Shown: piece by piece, positions 8,418 to 16,794 of the stretch
How the letters are laid out: each line of letters starts with the position of its first letter
How positions within the stretch are numbered: the first letter of the stretch is position 1
From: Desulfosporosinus nitroreducens
Lineage (GTDB): Bacteria > Bacillota > Desulfitobacteriia > Desulfitobacteriales > Desulfitobacteriaceae
Direction of reading: 5' to 3'
NCBI RefSeq assembly: GCF_023897015.1
Contig: NZ_JAMHFY010000025.1
Location: 1 to 64,000 of the forward strand
DNA length: 64,000 nt
Notes under the pieces: generated by a model
What the model saw: the letters and a program-made list of their open reading frames with translations, nothing else
What the model was told of the DNA's origin: nothing
Database searches by the model: none
Made by a program: the position numbers and the translations under genes

Positions 8418-8960
8418 TCAATCTAAAAAGTATCTATCTATAATTTTCTTTATCTCTGGATGCTCTTTATCGTCCTCAATAAGGTATTCTATAAAGAAAT
8501 TCTCAACTTCTTCATCTTTTATTTCTGCAAGCAGCCCATAGATCTTATACCAAACGGGCGCATAGGAGTAGTTCCTGCAGAAATAAAATGCCATTTCCTT
8601 GAAACGTGGATTCTTTAGAAAATATAACGCTACCGCAATATTTAGGGCGTCTTGGTCTGATAGAACTTCCCTATTCCTTAATATACGGTCTAACCTTTCG
8701 TCCGATATATCCCCTGCCCATTGTTGCCTTGCGACAGTTAAAGCATCCGGGAAGACCTTTTCAACTTCTATTATTTCCTGTGGCCATTCATAGTTTTTAT
8801 CAAAATCAGTATTCCGCATTGATAAGTATTTTTCTGTTTCGCCTTTGCTTAGCTGCCCAAATTTAAATGATTTCATTATTTGTTCCATAGGTGTAATCAA
8901 CTCATCTGACACTAAAAGTACGCCATTTAGATATTCCACCTTTATTATTTGGGTTGTCAT
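8418..8960 (-). CDS. hypothetical protein, no recognised family
   Basis: 180 residues beginning MTTQIIKVEYLNGVLLVSDE. It is acidic and mostly helical in appearance, ends KKIIDRYFLD, and has no signal peptide or membrane segment. The second half (DALNIAVALYFLKNP, then MAFYFCRNYSYAPVW) hints at HEAT-like helical repeats. It converges with the GNAT gene across the hairpin at 8334-8378. No ribosome site of note is visible. I do not recognise the family; coding is supported by length and codon pattern only. Confidence 0.55.
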   Translation of the reverse strand: MTTQIIKVEYLNGVLLVSDELITPMEQIMKSFKFGQLSKGETEKYLSMRNTDFDKNYEWPQEIIEVEKVFPDALTVARQQWAGDISDERLDRILRNREVLSDQDALNIAVALYFLKNPRFKEMAFYFCRNYSYAPVWYKIYGLLAEIKDEEVENFFIEYLIEDDKEHPEIKKIIDRYFLD

Positions 8961-9171
8961 TCGGCATGGATACTGAACTTGTAGGGATTATAACAAGCGT
9001 TTTCAGCTTTTTCTTGTCTAATGCAGCGGGTATAACCCTTACATTCTTCATTTTCCTTCACATCTATTTAAAATGAGACACCCATTAATATTCTACCAAA
9101 AAGAAAAGACGTGAGGGAATTCACTCACGTCAAAGCATATATTTTCCGAAATCCCATTAAGTTTTGCAACG

Positions 9172-9330
9172 TCAGCGTTCCACGCGTTGCAACAGGACTG
9201 CGGCTTCCACATGCATCGTCCACGGAAATATATCCACCGGCTACACCTCAACCACTCGGTATCCCCCGCTCTGCAGCATCCCCAGATCCCGTGCCAACGT
9301 CCCTGGATCACAGGAGACATAGATGATCTT
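9172..9330 (-). pseudogene. RlmD/RumA-type 23S rRNA uracil methyltransferase, C-terminal fragment
   Basis: Translation gives [19 protein letters not shown], then GGYRVVEV, a TAG stop, then PVDIFPWTMHVEAAVLLQRV and a stop. This is the conserved C-terminal motif set of TRAM/RumA enzymes (SCDP with the catalytic Cys, and VDMFPxTxHVE). The TAG replaces the Gln that normally precedes PVD. The rest of the enzyme is absent. A second RlmD tail fragment lies at 62240-62335. Confidence 0.75.
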
Positions 9331-9506
9331 ATGCTCTTTATATCAAGCATCATTTTAGCTTATGTGGCGATCGCCAGGTACTGCCAAATTGCAACTGCTG
9401 ATCCTGATGTTGCTATTTTAATATTAAAGGGCGGGAAATATACCGCAAAAGGAAATATCATTAGTGTTATTGGCTTTTGCTTTGATCGTTGTTTTTGACA
9501 AGCATT
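9331..9506. other. no feature seen
   Basis: Together with 8961-9171 this intergenic stretch holds nothing I can support beyond the RlmD fragment. Confidence 0.4.
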
Positions 9507-9911
9507 TTAAGGTCTATCCACTCCAAGGTACTCCTTAATGGCTGCCTGGGTAATCTGTGAAAAGTTCACTCCTTGTTTTTCAGCAAGCTCCTTTAGCCAC
9601 GCCGGTAACGTTATATTTGTCTTTACGGACCGATTATCCATCTCATTCTTTACGATTTCTGGAAACACGGTAATAGGAGCAATTATAGATCCTACAGGAG
9701 TGTCCTCAAATGGCGGCTGAGTAGGAGTTGGAATTATGTCCCCGTCTTTCTCCATACCCCAAAGATGTAGCCCCAAAGCTTCTTTTGCCATAGTCTGAGC
9801 GTGCTGAAAATCATCGCCCATTGAAATACAGCCCGGTAGATCTGGAAAATATACTCCAAATGCCCCATGGGTAGACGGTTCAAAAATAGCAAAATATGTT
9901 AATTTACGCAA
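9507..9911 (-). CDS. hicB: HicB family antitoxin
   Basis: 134 residues. The N-terminal half is the degraded RNase H-like HicB fold: YFAIFEPSTHGAFGVYFPDL, then PGCISMGDDFQHAQTMAKEAL. The C-terminal half carries a DNA-binding segment (NITLPAWLKELAEKQGVNFS) of ribbon-helix-helix type. HicB binds and neutralises the HicA RNase and represses its own operon. TTG 9911 is taken as start because AGAGGTGA lies 8-9 bases upstream; the GTG at 9920 overlaps that site. It follows hicA by 46 bases. Confidence 0.85.
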   Translation of the reverse strand: MRKLTYFAIFEPSTHGAFGVYFPDLPGCISMGDDFQHAQTMAKEALGLHLWGMEKDGDIIPTPTQPPFEDTPVGSIIAPITVFPEIVKNEMDNRSVKTNITLPAWLKELAEKQGVNFSQITQAAIKEYLGVDRP

Positions 9912-9957
9912 GCTAATCACCTCTAAAAGATTATTTATTTAAGAGCAGGGTGCGGGT

Positions 9958-10140
9958 TTATTTCAACTCCGCCTGCTTCCATATGCTGTTAAGTGTACCT
10001 ATCGGAATGTCGCCCTTGTGGGTCGGTAATGTTACCTTTCCTGATTTTGATGGGTGTATCAGCTGGATATGTGAGCCCTTAGTTTCTTTCTCTATCCAAC
10101 CTTCCTGCTTCAGAATCTTTAGGACTTCCCGAACCGTCAC
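9958..10140 (-). CDS. hicA: HicA family mRNA interferase toxin
   Basis: 60 residues, the usual HicA size. The double-stranded-RNA-binding fold is evident: VREVLKILKQEGWIEKETKG, then the catalytic SHIQLIHP (His in G-S-H) and KVTLPTHKGDIPIGTL. It cleaves mRNA when not bound by HicB. The start is GTG 10140 with GGAGGAG six bases upstream. Gene order toxin-first, antitoxin-second is the classic hicAB arrangement. Confidence 0.88.
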   Translation of the reverse strand: MTVREVLKILKQEGWIEKETKGSHIQLIHPSKSGKVTLPTHKGDIPIGTLNSIWKQAELK

Positions 10141-10165
10141 TATGTTCTCCTCCTTTCAATTATAT

Positions 10166-10188
10166 TATACGCATAGTTTATGCGTATA
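10166..10188. promoter_or_regulatory. inverted repeat, probable HicB operator
   Basis: TATACGCATA-GTT-TATGCGTATA is a perfect 10-base-arm inverted repeat 26 bases upstream of the hicA start. The position suits autorepression by HicB. Confidence 0.65.
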
Positions 10189-10481
10189 TCAATATATTAA
10201 GAAGTATTTTTTAGATTACATGCTATAACAATTTGAAATTAGGAAAATGGATAGTGACCTTAGTAACAATTTTGATGGGACGATTAGTCTTCTCCAAATC
10301 AACGGTGCGTAAATTAGTTGCTTCTGAAACAGTGAAGTGTTACATATAGGTTGGCCGCAGAATGCCTGCATTTATAGACCCTTTTTTTATCCAGTGTTAT
10401 AATCATCTTATTTAGATTAACTTGAAGAGTATCTATTACACTAAGTAATACTAAAAATAATCAAAGAAGGAAAGTAACACT
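10189..10481. other. intergenic region upstream of the repeat/MoxR/VWA operon
   Basis: No gene seen. It must contain the operon promoter; GTTATAAT near 10397 is a possible -10 box without a clear -35. Confidence 0.35.
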
Positions 10482-11285
10482 ATGGAAAAGTCAAAGCTGA
10501 TTGAAATGATCAAGAATAATCCTTATGCCATAGCCTATATAACTAATCCTACCGATGAGATAAAGTTATTGGCTGTTAAAAACAATGGACTTACATTAAA
10601 ATATATAGAAAATCCAACTCAAGAGATGCAAGAATTTGCTATAGACAATAATGGGCGAGCGATTCAATTTATAAATAACCCTACTGAAGATATGATGATC
10701 AAAGCTATAAATGATGGATGGGTTAACTTAGAGTATCTTAAAAATCCCAACGAGAAGATAATAAAATTAGCGATCAATCAAGCTGGCTGGGCTATTAAAT
10801 ATGTGAAGAATCCAAGTGAAGACTTGCAATTATTAGCTGTACGAAAAAATAACGATTCAATAAAATTTATCAAAGACCCTTGCGAACGTGTACAAGAAGA
10901 GGCTGTAAAAATCACTTATGATGCCTTGAAATATATAAATTCTCCTACACATAATGCAGAGCTTATAGCTATCAAGAATAATGAGCGGGCTATTACCTTT
11001 ATAAATGATTTAGATAAAAATAAAATTTTAGAATTTTTGAAAGTAAATATTTTAGTGATTAAATATGTTATGAAAGAAATATCTAAAGATGAATTAGAAC
11101 AAACGTTAAAGGAATCATTATCAAATGAAGATGTTGAAGAAAAATATGTGAGAGATTATTTAAATTGTAGTAATATAGATAAAAATAGCGACATTATGCC
11201 AACCGACAAGATCATGTTTATTTATAAATATGGAAGTAAAAAGGCAAAAAAAATAGCTGTCGATGAAAAGCTGAAGATGCTATAG
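10482..11285 (+). CDS. 22-residue tandem-repeat protein (DUF4116-like)
   Basis: 267 residues. Residues ~12-176 are tandem repeats with an exact 22-residue period: Asn/Asp/Ser-Pro pairs fall at 22/23, 44/45, 66/67, 88/89, 110/111, 132/133 and 154/155. A typical unit is ENPTQEMQEFAIDNNGRAIQ. Each unit looks like two short helices, as in DUF4116 or leucine-rich-repeat-variant solenoids, which usually bind proteins. A non-repeat, Lys/Asp-rich tail of ~90 residues follows. GAAGGAAAGTAACACT precedes the ATG. Only 12 bases separate it from the AAA+ gene, so the three genes form an operon. It may be the recognition or adaptor subunit; that is inference. Confidence 0.75.
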   Translation: MEKSKLIEMIKNNPYAIAYITNPTDEIKLLAVKNNGLTLKYIENPTQEMQEFAIDNNGRAIQFINNPTEDMMIKAINDGWVNLEYLKNPNEKIIKLAINQAGWAIKYVKNPSEDLQLLAVRKNNDSIKFIKDPCERVQEEAVKITYDALKYINSPTHNAELIAIKNNERAITFINDLDKNKILEFLKVNILVIKYVMKEISKDELEQTLKESLSNEDVEEKYVRDYLNCSNIDKNSDIMPTDKIMFIYKYGSKKAKKIAVDEKLKML

Positions 11286-11297
11286 GAGTGAGACATC

Positions 11298-12425
11298 ATG
11301 AATTTTACAGACACATTAAAAAGTGTTGACTTAGTACTATCGACTGGAGAAGTACCTTTAATCGTTGGGGAAAGCGGAATCGGAAAAACAGCTTTAGCCA
11401 AGGAAATTGCTCAAGAAAATCATTGGAGTTTAATTGTGATTAATGGAAATCTCCTTAAAGAAGGTGAAATCGGTGGTCTGCCAACGATAGAGTCTTATGC
11501 AGGAGTTAATGATAAAGAAGATCAAGTTGAAAAGAAAGCGACGGTATATGCCGTCCATCATAAGCTAAGGGAAATTGATGAAGAAATATCTCAAGGAAAA
11601 ACCGTTCTTTTATTTATCGACGAGATTAATCGCTGTGAACATACAGTCCAACAGGAACTTATGAATTTAATTTTAAATCGGGAAATCAATGGCTATAAAT
11701 TACCTGAAGGTGTAAAAATCTTAGCCGCTATGAATCCTTCCAGTAAATATGGTTCAGATTTTGATTACCAGGTTGTCGATATGGATGCCGCCCAAGAAAA
11801 TCGATTTGTCTGGTTATCTATGGAGCCAGATTATAATCAGTGGATCGATTGGGCAATAGAGGCCGGAATTGAGCAAAAGGTTGTCGAGTTTATCTCTACT
11901 TTCCCCGATTATTTGCATAAGATCAACGAAGATGATCTTAGCGCAACGCCCAGAAGCTATGAGCGAATTTCCAGCAGTTATAAAATTTATAAGGATAAAA
12001 AAGATTCCATACCTAGATCCGTGTTTTTAAATGTTATCAAGGGGAATGTCGGGAGATTAATAGCAGAAGAGTTTGTGAGCTTTGTTGAATCAGATTATCG
12101 TTCGCTCATATCTTATAAAGATGTTTTTTTAGGAAATTCTCTTCCTGAATCGATCATAGAAAGAGTGAAAAACGAAAGCCATACCAGACTTTATCTATCC
12201 GCAAAGAATATTCTCAAAAACTTAGAATCAAATCTATTAAACAATAGTGATGATTCAAGTTTTTATATGGACAGGCTGATTGAGTTTTTAAAAATACATC
12301 CTGTAGATTTAAAGATAGGAATCATGAAAGATATTAAAAACAGTTATCCTGAAGTATACAAACATGCCATAGAAAATGAAGCGTTTATCGAATCATATTT
12401 TGAATCTTATCGTTTAATAAGGTGA
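11298..12425 (+). CDS. MoxR-like AAA+ ATPase
   Basis: 375 residues. Walker A is GESGIGKT (residues 24-31), Walker B VLLFIDEIN (103-111, acidic pair D108-E109), and a sensor-1 region LAAMNPSSKY follows. After it come an arginine-finger-containing stretch (QENRFVWLSM) and a sensor-2-like helix with SATPRSYERIS. The last ~130 residues are helical and not typical of MoxR proteins. MoxR ATPases usually remodel or activate partners carrying VWA domains. Here the VWA protein gene starts 6 bases downstream. ATP-driven chaperone work within this trio is the likely role. Confidence 0.85.
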   Translation: MNFTDTLKSVDLVLSTGEVPLIVGESGIGKTALAKEIAQENHWSLIVINGNLLKEGEIGGLPTIESYAGVNDKEDQVEKKATVYAVHHKLREIDEEISQGKTVLLFIDEINRCEHTVQQELMNLILNREINGYKLPEGVKILAAMNPSSKYGSDFDYQVVDMDAAQENRFVWLSMEPDYNQWIDWAIEAGIEQKVVEFISTFPDYLHKINEDDLSATPRSYERISSSYKIYKDKKDSIPRSVFLNVIKGNVGRLIAEEFVSFVESDYRSLISYKDVFLGNSLPESIIERVKNESHTRLYLSAKNILKNLESNLLNNSDDSSFYMDRLIEFLKIHPVDLKIGIMKDIKNSYPEVYKHAIENEAFIESYFESYRLIR

Positions 12426-12431
12426 TAATCT

Positions 12432-13901
12432 ATGGATAGTTTTTTTGATAACCAAGTTAAAGAGCTCTATGAAAAAGCGGATATTATCATTAATAATTTC
12501 TTAAAAGCAAAGCGCAAAGATGAAAATTCCAAGGTAAATATACCCAAAGAGTTTAAAGAAGAGTTTTTTAGCCTTGTAGATAAAGTCAACTTAAGTCTTA
12601 TGGAAGACAAAGATAATTTCTATGGCTATTTTTTGATGCAAATGTCCCGCGAAATACGATTTGACATCAGCAGTCCTACTGCTGTGAATTTTAAAGGGGC
12701 TAAGTATATTATCTATTTTAATCCCATCATTTTTTTAAATCTTAATATCAAACAAATGGAAAGTACCATTAAACACGAAATACTCCATATATTATCTAGG
12801 CATTTAATCAGAGCCAAAGAATTTAAGGGTGGCTACAGCACATTAGCCATCAATCTGGCCATGAATATCGTCGTCAATACCTATTTAGATCATCTCCCCC
12901 CCTATTCTGTTACCTTAGAATGGGTGAATTTAAATTATTCGTTAAACCTCCTGCCCTTTAAACCCTTTGAATATTATGCGGAAGAGATCCAAACCGCCCT
13001 GGACTTGCTGGAAGCGGATGAGGATGCAGCCGATGAAAGTGATACAGATGACGCTGATGATAGCAACGATAAAGCCGGGGCTGCTAACGATGCTGCCGCT
13101 GATCCTGATCAGGACGAAACAATAGAAACCGAGTATAATCCTGAAAAAGCCCATGACCTTTGGGCAGACTCCAGTGATATCGATGAAAAAACCCTTCAAG
13201 AATTTACGGAGAAGTTTATTGATAATGCTCAAAAAGGCAGCATTCCAAATTATTTAGAAAGCATGATCTCATCCCTTAAAAACAGCAAGGGTGAATTGCC
13301 TTGGAATTTATATCTTAAGAGGCTGATGGGAACGGTTGAAAGCAATAAAAAGAAGACGATATCCAGAAGAAATCGTAGGCAACCCGAGCGATTAGATATA
13401 AGAGGTCAACTTAGAAGTCATAAAGCCAAAATCGTTGTTGCCTTGGATATCAGTGGCAGCATTAGTGATCAGGAATTTAATCAAGCCATCCAAGAAGTCC
13501 TGGCTATCGTTAAAAATTATAATCATGAAATTACGATTATCGAATGTGACAGTGAAATCAGACGTGTGTATAACGTCAAATCAGTAAAGGATCTAAAAGA
13601 TAGAAGTAATATCAGAGGAGGCACCAAATTTACCCCGGTTTTTGAATATGCTAATAGGCATAAGGTTAATTTGTTAGTCTATTTTACGGATGGCAAAGGT
13701 GAAGAAAAGCTTCTGACAATACCCAGGGGGTATAAAACCTTATGGGTTATTTCTGGGAGAGGAGATAAGCTTTCCTTAAAAGAAGCATATGGGGCAGTCA
13801 AAAAGCTTAAGAATGTTGAAATAAAAGATGATTCATTAAAAATGAGTGATGTTAAAAGAGAAGGATTTTCAATGCAAGACCAGGAAAGTATGGGTATTTG
13901 A
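12432..13901 (+). CDS. DUF2201-type protein: metallopeptidase-like domain plus VWA domain
   Basis: 489 residues. The N-terminal ~190 residues form a zincin-like domain with HEILH (115-119) and a second His in SRHL (124). A very acidic low-complexity linker follows at ~195-235 (repeated Asp/Ala/Glu). The C-terminal half is a VWA-like domain with MIDAS residues DISGS (339-343), T398 in RGGTKF, and D420 in YFTDGKG. Proteins of this DUF2201 architecture pair with MoxR ATPases. GATAATCT before the ATG is a poor ribosome site, which fits translational coupling to the gene 6 bases upstream. Peptidase activity is plausible but unproven. Confidence 0.85.
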   Translation: MDSFFDNQVKELYEKADIIINNFLKAKRKDENSKVNIPKEFKEEFFSLVDKVNLSLMEDKDNFYGYFLMQMSREIRFDISSPTAVNFKGAKYIIYFNPIIFLNLNIKQMESTIKHEILHILSRHLIRAKEFKGGYSTLAINLAMNIVVNTYLDHLPPYSVTLEWVNLNYSLNLLPFKPFEYYAEEIQTALDLLEADEDAADESDTDDADDSNDKAGAANDAAADPDQDETIETEYNPEKAHDLWADSSDIDEKTLQEFTEKFIDNAQKGSIPNYLESMISSLKNSKGELPWNLYLKRLMGTVESNKKKTISRRNRRQPERLDIRGQLRSHKAKIVVALDISGSISDQEFNQAIQEVLAIVKNYNHEITIIECDSEIRRVYNVKSVKDLKDRSNIRGGTKFTPVFEYANRHKVNLLVYFTDGKGEEKLLTIPRGYKTLWVISGRGDKLSLKEAYGAVKKLKNVEIKDDSLKMSDVKREGFSMQDQESMGI

Positions 13902-13917
13902 GGCTCAGTAATCGTCT

Positions 13918-13972
13918 CCACGTGCCGTGCCTTGACGACAAAAAAGATGCCGCTTGAAGCTGATAGCGAAGG
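13918..13972 (+). repeat. dispersed repeat, third copy
   Basis: GTGCCTTGACGAC followed by AAAAAAGATGCCGCTTGAAG and CTGATAGC matches 4390-4440 and partly 6928-6960. It lies between the VWA gene and its terminator. Confidence 0.6.
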
Positions 13973-13993
13973 ACGATTTTTTAAAATCAAAGC

Positions 13994-14042
13994 AGGGGGT
14001 GTCGCAAATTACTTTTTAATAGTTTTGCGACACCCCCTTTTA
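13994..14042 (+). terminator. strong rho-independent terminator of the three-gene operon
   Basis: AGGGGGTGTCGCAAA pairs with TTTGCGACACCCCCT over a short AT loop and is followed by a T-run. A 15-base perfect stem. Confidence 0.9.
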
Positions 14043-14117
14043 ATTATAAGCTATTGAGTTTGAAGCTAGTCTTTTTTGCTTATCTAGAAACATAATAAAC
14101 CAGCTGACTTTTGGTAA

Positions 14118-14375
14118 TTATCCGAGTTTGCTGTTAGGCAGCAAATGACTAAAATTTTCAGCAAACTGCATAACAACGGTTTGTACTTCCTCCAACTTTT
14201 CTGGCTTTAGCAAAGCAATCATTTTAGGGAAAAACAGCATAATATCATCCTGTGTAAAATTGCCTTCTGTCAGCTTCTTAAAGTTTTCAACAAGTAATTC
14301 TTTTGCTTCCTCTACCTTGTCATCTTTTACTCTTTCTAAAATAAAACTTAAAAATTGTTCCTGTTCGTGATTCAT
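14118..14375 (-). CDS. small helical protein, unknown function
   Basis: 85 residues from ATG 14375, which has GGAGG five bases upstream; an upstream in-frame ATG at 14387 would precede that site. The product starts MNHEQEQFLSFILERVKDDK and is predicted by eye to be all-helical and acidic, with no membrane segment. It faces the VWA operon and they converge near the terminator. No family is recognised. Confidence 0.6.
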   Translation of the reverse strand: MNHEQEQFLSFILERVKDDKVEEAKELLVENFKKLTEGNFTQDDIMLFFPKMIALLKPEKLEEVQTVVMQFAENFSHLLPNSKLG

Positions 14376-14887
14376 ATTAACCTCCATTAAGCTTTATACA
14401 TCCCATAGTATATCACAAATTATTAGTATGTTTACAGCTTGCTCCGCTCCCAGCACGATATACAAAACACCCTCACCGTCTCAATGTAAAGATCAAACGT
14501 TATGAAGATGTAATTATCCCTATTGAGGACAAGCTGAAATTACTGAAATGACAGTCATAAGAAACCCCCTCAATCGGCGTCAGAAAAGACCTGCGCCCAG
14601 CGACTGAGGGGTTTATATAAGTTCGGCGACTTACCGACAATCTGCGGCTTGCGTCATTGACTTCGATTTCCTTCAATACCCGGACAAAACGAATGAAGTG
14701 TGGTTGATTGATAATCAAGTCTTGATTCGTCATAGTTGTAACCCCCTTTTGATCGTGGGCGCCATGCCAATAGGCCGCAGAAATGCGGTTCTATTTATTT
14801 TGAATAAATGCCGTTGGTCGCATGTTGAATTTAGAATGGTTATCTTGAAAATTAGGGCATACTAAAAAAAATGTCGGAGGTATTCGA
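14376..14887. other. remnant-rich intergenic stretch
   Basis: A plus-strand tail (VKIKRYEDVIIPIEDKLKLL then stop, ending near 14550) looks like the end of a lost gene. On the minus strand an ORF starts at 14733 after a GGGGG site (MTNQDLIINQPHFIRFVRVL) but runs into a loose stem-loop with AACCCCTCAGTCGC arms. Neither piece has a known family. Confidence 0.4.
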
Positions 14888-15994
14888 GTGGATCGTCCCG
14901 CATCAAATTCATCTGTACGACGTTACATAGCATATGTCAGTACACTTGGTACGACACAACTTCATTTAAGAAGCCCTATCGTAATCGCTTGGTGGTCTTT
15001 GGCATTTCCCGGCTTAGGTCACTTATTGTTATCAAAATATCTAAGGGGATACCTTTTGTTTATTTGGGAACTTTTCGTTAATACGAATGCACATATAAAT
15101 CTGGCGATGCTATATTCCTTTACAGGCAGATTTCAAATGGCAAAAGACGTTCTTGATATTAATTGGGTACTTCTATATATTCCAACGTATATTTTCGCCG
15201 TTTGGGATGCCTATCGAACTACAATCGACCTAAATCATCAATATATCTTAGCAACTAGAGAAGATGCCGAAGTTAAAATGTTTAACATCAGTGCGATTGA
15301 AATTAATTATTTAGATAAGCGAACACCATGGAATGCGGCTATGTGGTCGGCCTTGATGCCAGGACTTGGACAGGTCTTAATTCATCAGATTCCTGCGGCT
15401 TTGTTTATGATTATTTGGTTTATAGTGATTATCCAGCAGTCCAAATTCCTTCCAGCTTTCCATTACACTTTAATGGGACAGTTTGACTACGCTAAATCAA
15501 TTATTAATCCACAATGGTTCTTAAATCTTCCTAGTGTCTATCTCTCTGCAATCTATGATGCCTATCAAAATACTACATCTAATAACAAGGTGTTTGATTG
15601 GGAACAAACTAAATTTCTAAAGAAGAATTATGAAAATAAAAACTTTAGAATGCCCGTTGGGAAAATGGATGGAAGCGGTGAACGTATGTATATTGTCTCA
15701 ACATTTGACCATTCAAATTATTTAGAGTTGGCTATTACAGCAATTCAAATGAAAGGAATCGCCAAAGAAAACATTCTTGGTGTATCTTTGGATAAAAAAG
15801 GGGAAGACAGAAAGCTATTTGATACTTTGCATTCTTCTGATGGGTTAAGTTTGTTGGATTTACCTATGATCCTTGCAACTCTATTTTGTCTCTTTGGAGG
15901 AATCTACGGCTTTATACTAGCATGGGGTCCAATTTTATGGGGATTAATCGGTTTGTTTGCGGGTTTTAGTTTAGGTCTAATAATAAAGTTATAA
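14888..15994 (+). CDS. polytopic membrane protein with duplicated module, frameshifted at the 3' end
   Basis: 368 residues in frame. Two homologous halves each contain a Pro-Gly-Leu-Gly membrane motif: WWSLAFPGLGHLLL near residue 40 and WSALMPGLGQVLI near 160, each followed by a TGRF/GQFDYAK-like loop and a second helix ending in WDAYR/YDAYQ. The C-terminal third has a soluble stretch (MYIVSTFDHSNYLELAITAI), then two glycine-rich helices (GLFAGFSLGLIIK), as in general-stress 17M-like domains. The frame stops at TAA 15992. Codons in another frame continue ITTKKYDDRQKKLKATEVVL to 16161, so the native protein was probably ~424 residues and one T is missing near 15991. Confidence 0.65.
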   Translation: MDRPASNSSVRRYIAYVSTLGTTQLHLRSPIVIAWWSLAFPGLGHLLLSKYLRGYLLFIWELFVNTNAHINLAMLYSFTGRFQMAKDVLDINWVLLYIPTYIFAVWDAYRTTIDLNHQYILATREDAEVKMFNISAIEINYLDKRTPWNAAMWSALMPGLGQVLIHQIPAALFMIIWFIVIIQQSKFLPAFHYTLMGQFDYAKSIINPQWFLNLPSVYLSAIYDAYQNTTSNNKVFDWEQTKFLKKNYENKNFRMPVGKMDGSGERMYIVSTFDHSNYLELAITAIQMKGIAKENILGVSLDKKGEDRKLFDTLHSSDGLSLLDLPMILATLFCLFGGIYGFILAWGPILWGLIGLFAGFSLGLIIKL

Positions 15995-16161
15995 CCACTA
16001 AGAAATATGATGATAGACAGAAAAAGTTAAAGGCGACGGAAGTTGTATTAATTATCGAGTGTAAAGAAACTCAGGCGGAGATGGTTAAAGACTTACTTTG
16101 GGAAAATCATGCACTTGGTGTTAGAAAGTTAAATTTAGAAAACAAAGAATCGTTCTGTTAA
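15988..16161 (+). pseudogene. displaced C-terminus of the preceding membrane protein
   Basis: This frame reads TTKKYDDRQKKLKATEVVL, then IIECKETQAEMVKDLLW and ENHALGVRKLNLE. That is the charged C-terminal domain expected after two Gly-rich helices. Inserting one T near 15991 restores a continuous frame. It may be a real frameshift or a sequencing error. Confidence 0.6.
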
Positions 16162-16184
16162 AAATAGTAGTTAGGGGTGATTAA

Positions 16185-16300
16185 TTGTTTTACGTTCCGT
16201 ATTGGACTATGGTAGCAGTATTTATGGTTATGGCATTAGCGGCTATCTTGATACATAAGATGACCTTTATTGATAGTTTGGTTTACTTCCGTCTTTTTGT
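16185..16300 (+). pseudogene. small membrane protein, 3' end lost
   Basis: TTG 16185 follows AGGGGTGATTAA. The product starts FYVPYWTMVAVFMVMALAAI and reaches HKMTFIDSLVYF, one clear membrane helix. After about residue 36 the frame becomes basic and Arg-rich, without protein-like character, and ends at 16397. It directly follows the frameshifted membrane gene and may have been its operon partner; the junction near 16290 looks like a breakpoint. Confidence 0.4.
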
Positions 16301-16468
16301 CGTCCACAAACGACACAAGCTAAATGTTCCGTACAAGCGCTTTGTCACGCCACAAAAAAAGAAACCGCAACGGTGTTCGATTGATTGCCCTATTTGACGC
16401 GTGGCGGTTTTTCGTTTACGGTCGGTTTGTGCCGCCAACGTCTTCCCGATCGGCGGGCAACGTTCCAA

Positions 16469-16681
16469 TCACGAACGTCGATGGTCTTGCTGACAAATGG
16501 TTCTTTCGTCAATCGCATGAAGTCCCGGAATTCTTTTCGTGTTTCGTATGAAGCGCCGGGTAACAAATGGCAGTATAATGAACAAGCCGAGTATTTCATG
16601 GATAGCATTGTCAGTAAAGCGATAATCCATGACAACCAAGAGGCCTAGTGTCATCACAAGATTCAGTATGTTTCTAATCAT
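16469..16681 (-). pseudogene. DUF4405-type membrane protein fragment
   Basis: The frame reads MIRNILNLVMTLGLLVVMDY and then TDNAIHEILGLFIILPFV. This is the first two helices of a DUF4405 (cytochrome b561-like) protein with the characteristic His in helix 2. The downstream part turns basic and does not match, so the gene is truncated or frameshifted after ~50 residues. Confidence 0.5.
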
Positions 16682-16794
16682 AATTTCCAGCCTCCGCAAC
16701 CAGTTCTCGATGTCCGCTGCATATTTTTTGCTCGATCATCCCAAATGGCGAGTCCTTATCATAATGTATTTTTTACAGATTCTAATTACTCTGC

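Noticed and set aside
9172-9330. In-frame TAG codons in coding-like stretches (RlmD fragment, SpoVG fragment, 390-bp module) as pyrrolysine sites
   Set aside because: Some Desulfitobacterium-type bacteria encode pyrrolysine, but these pieces are truncated or frameshifted remnants and the stop replaces ordinary conserved residues. Plain decay explains them.
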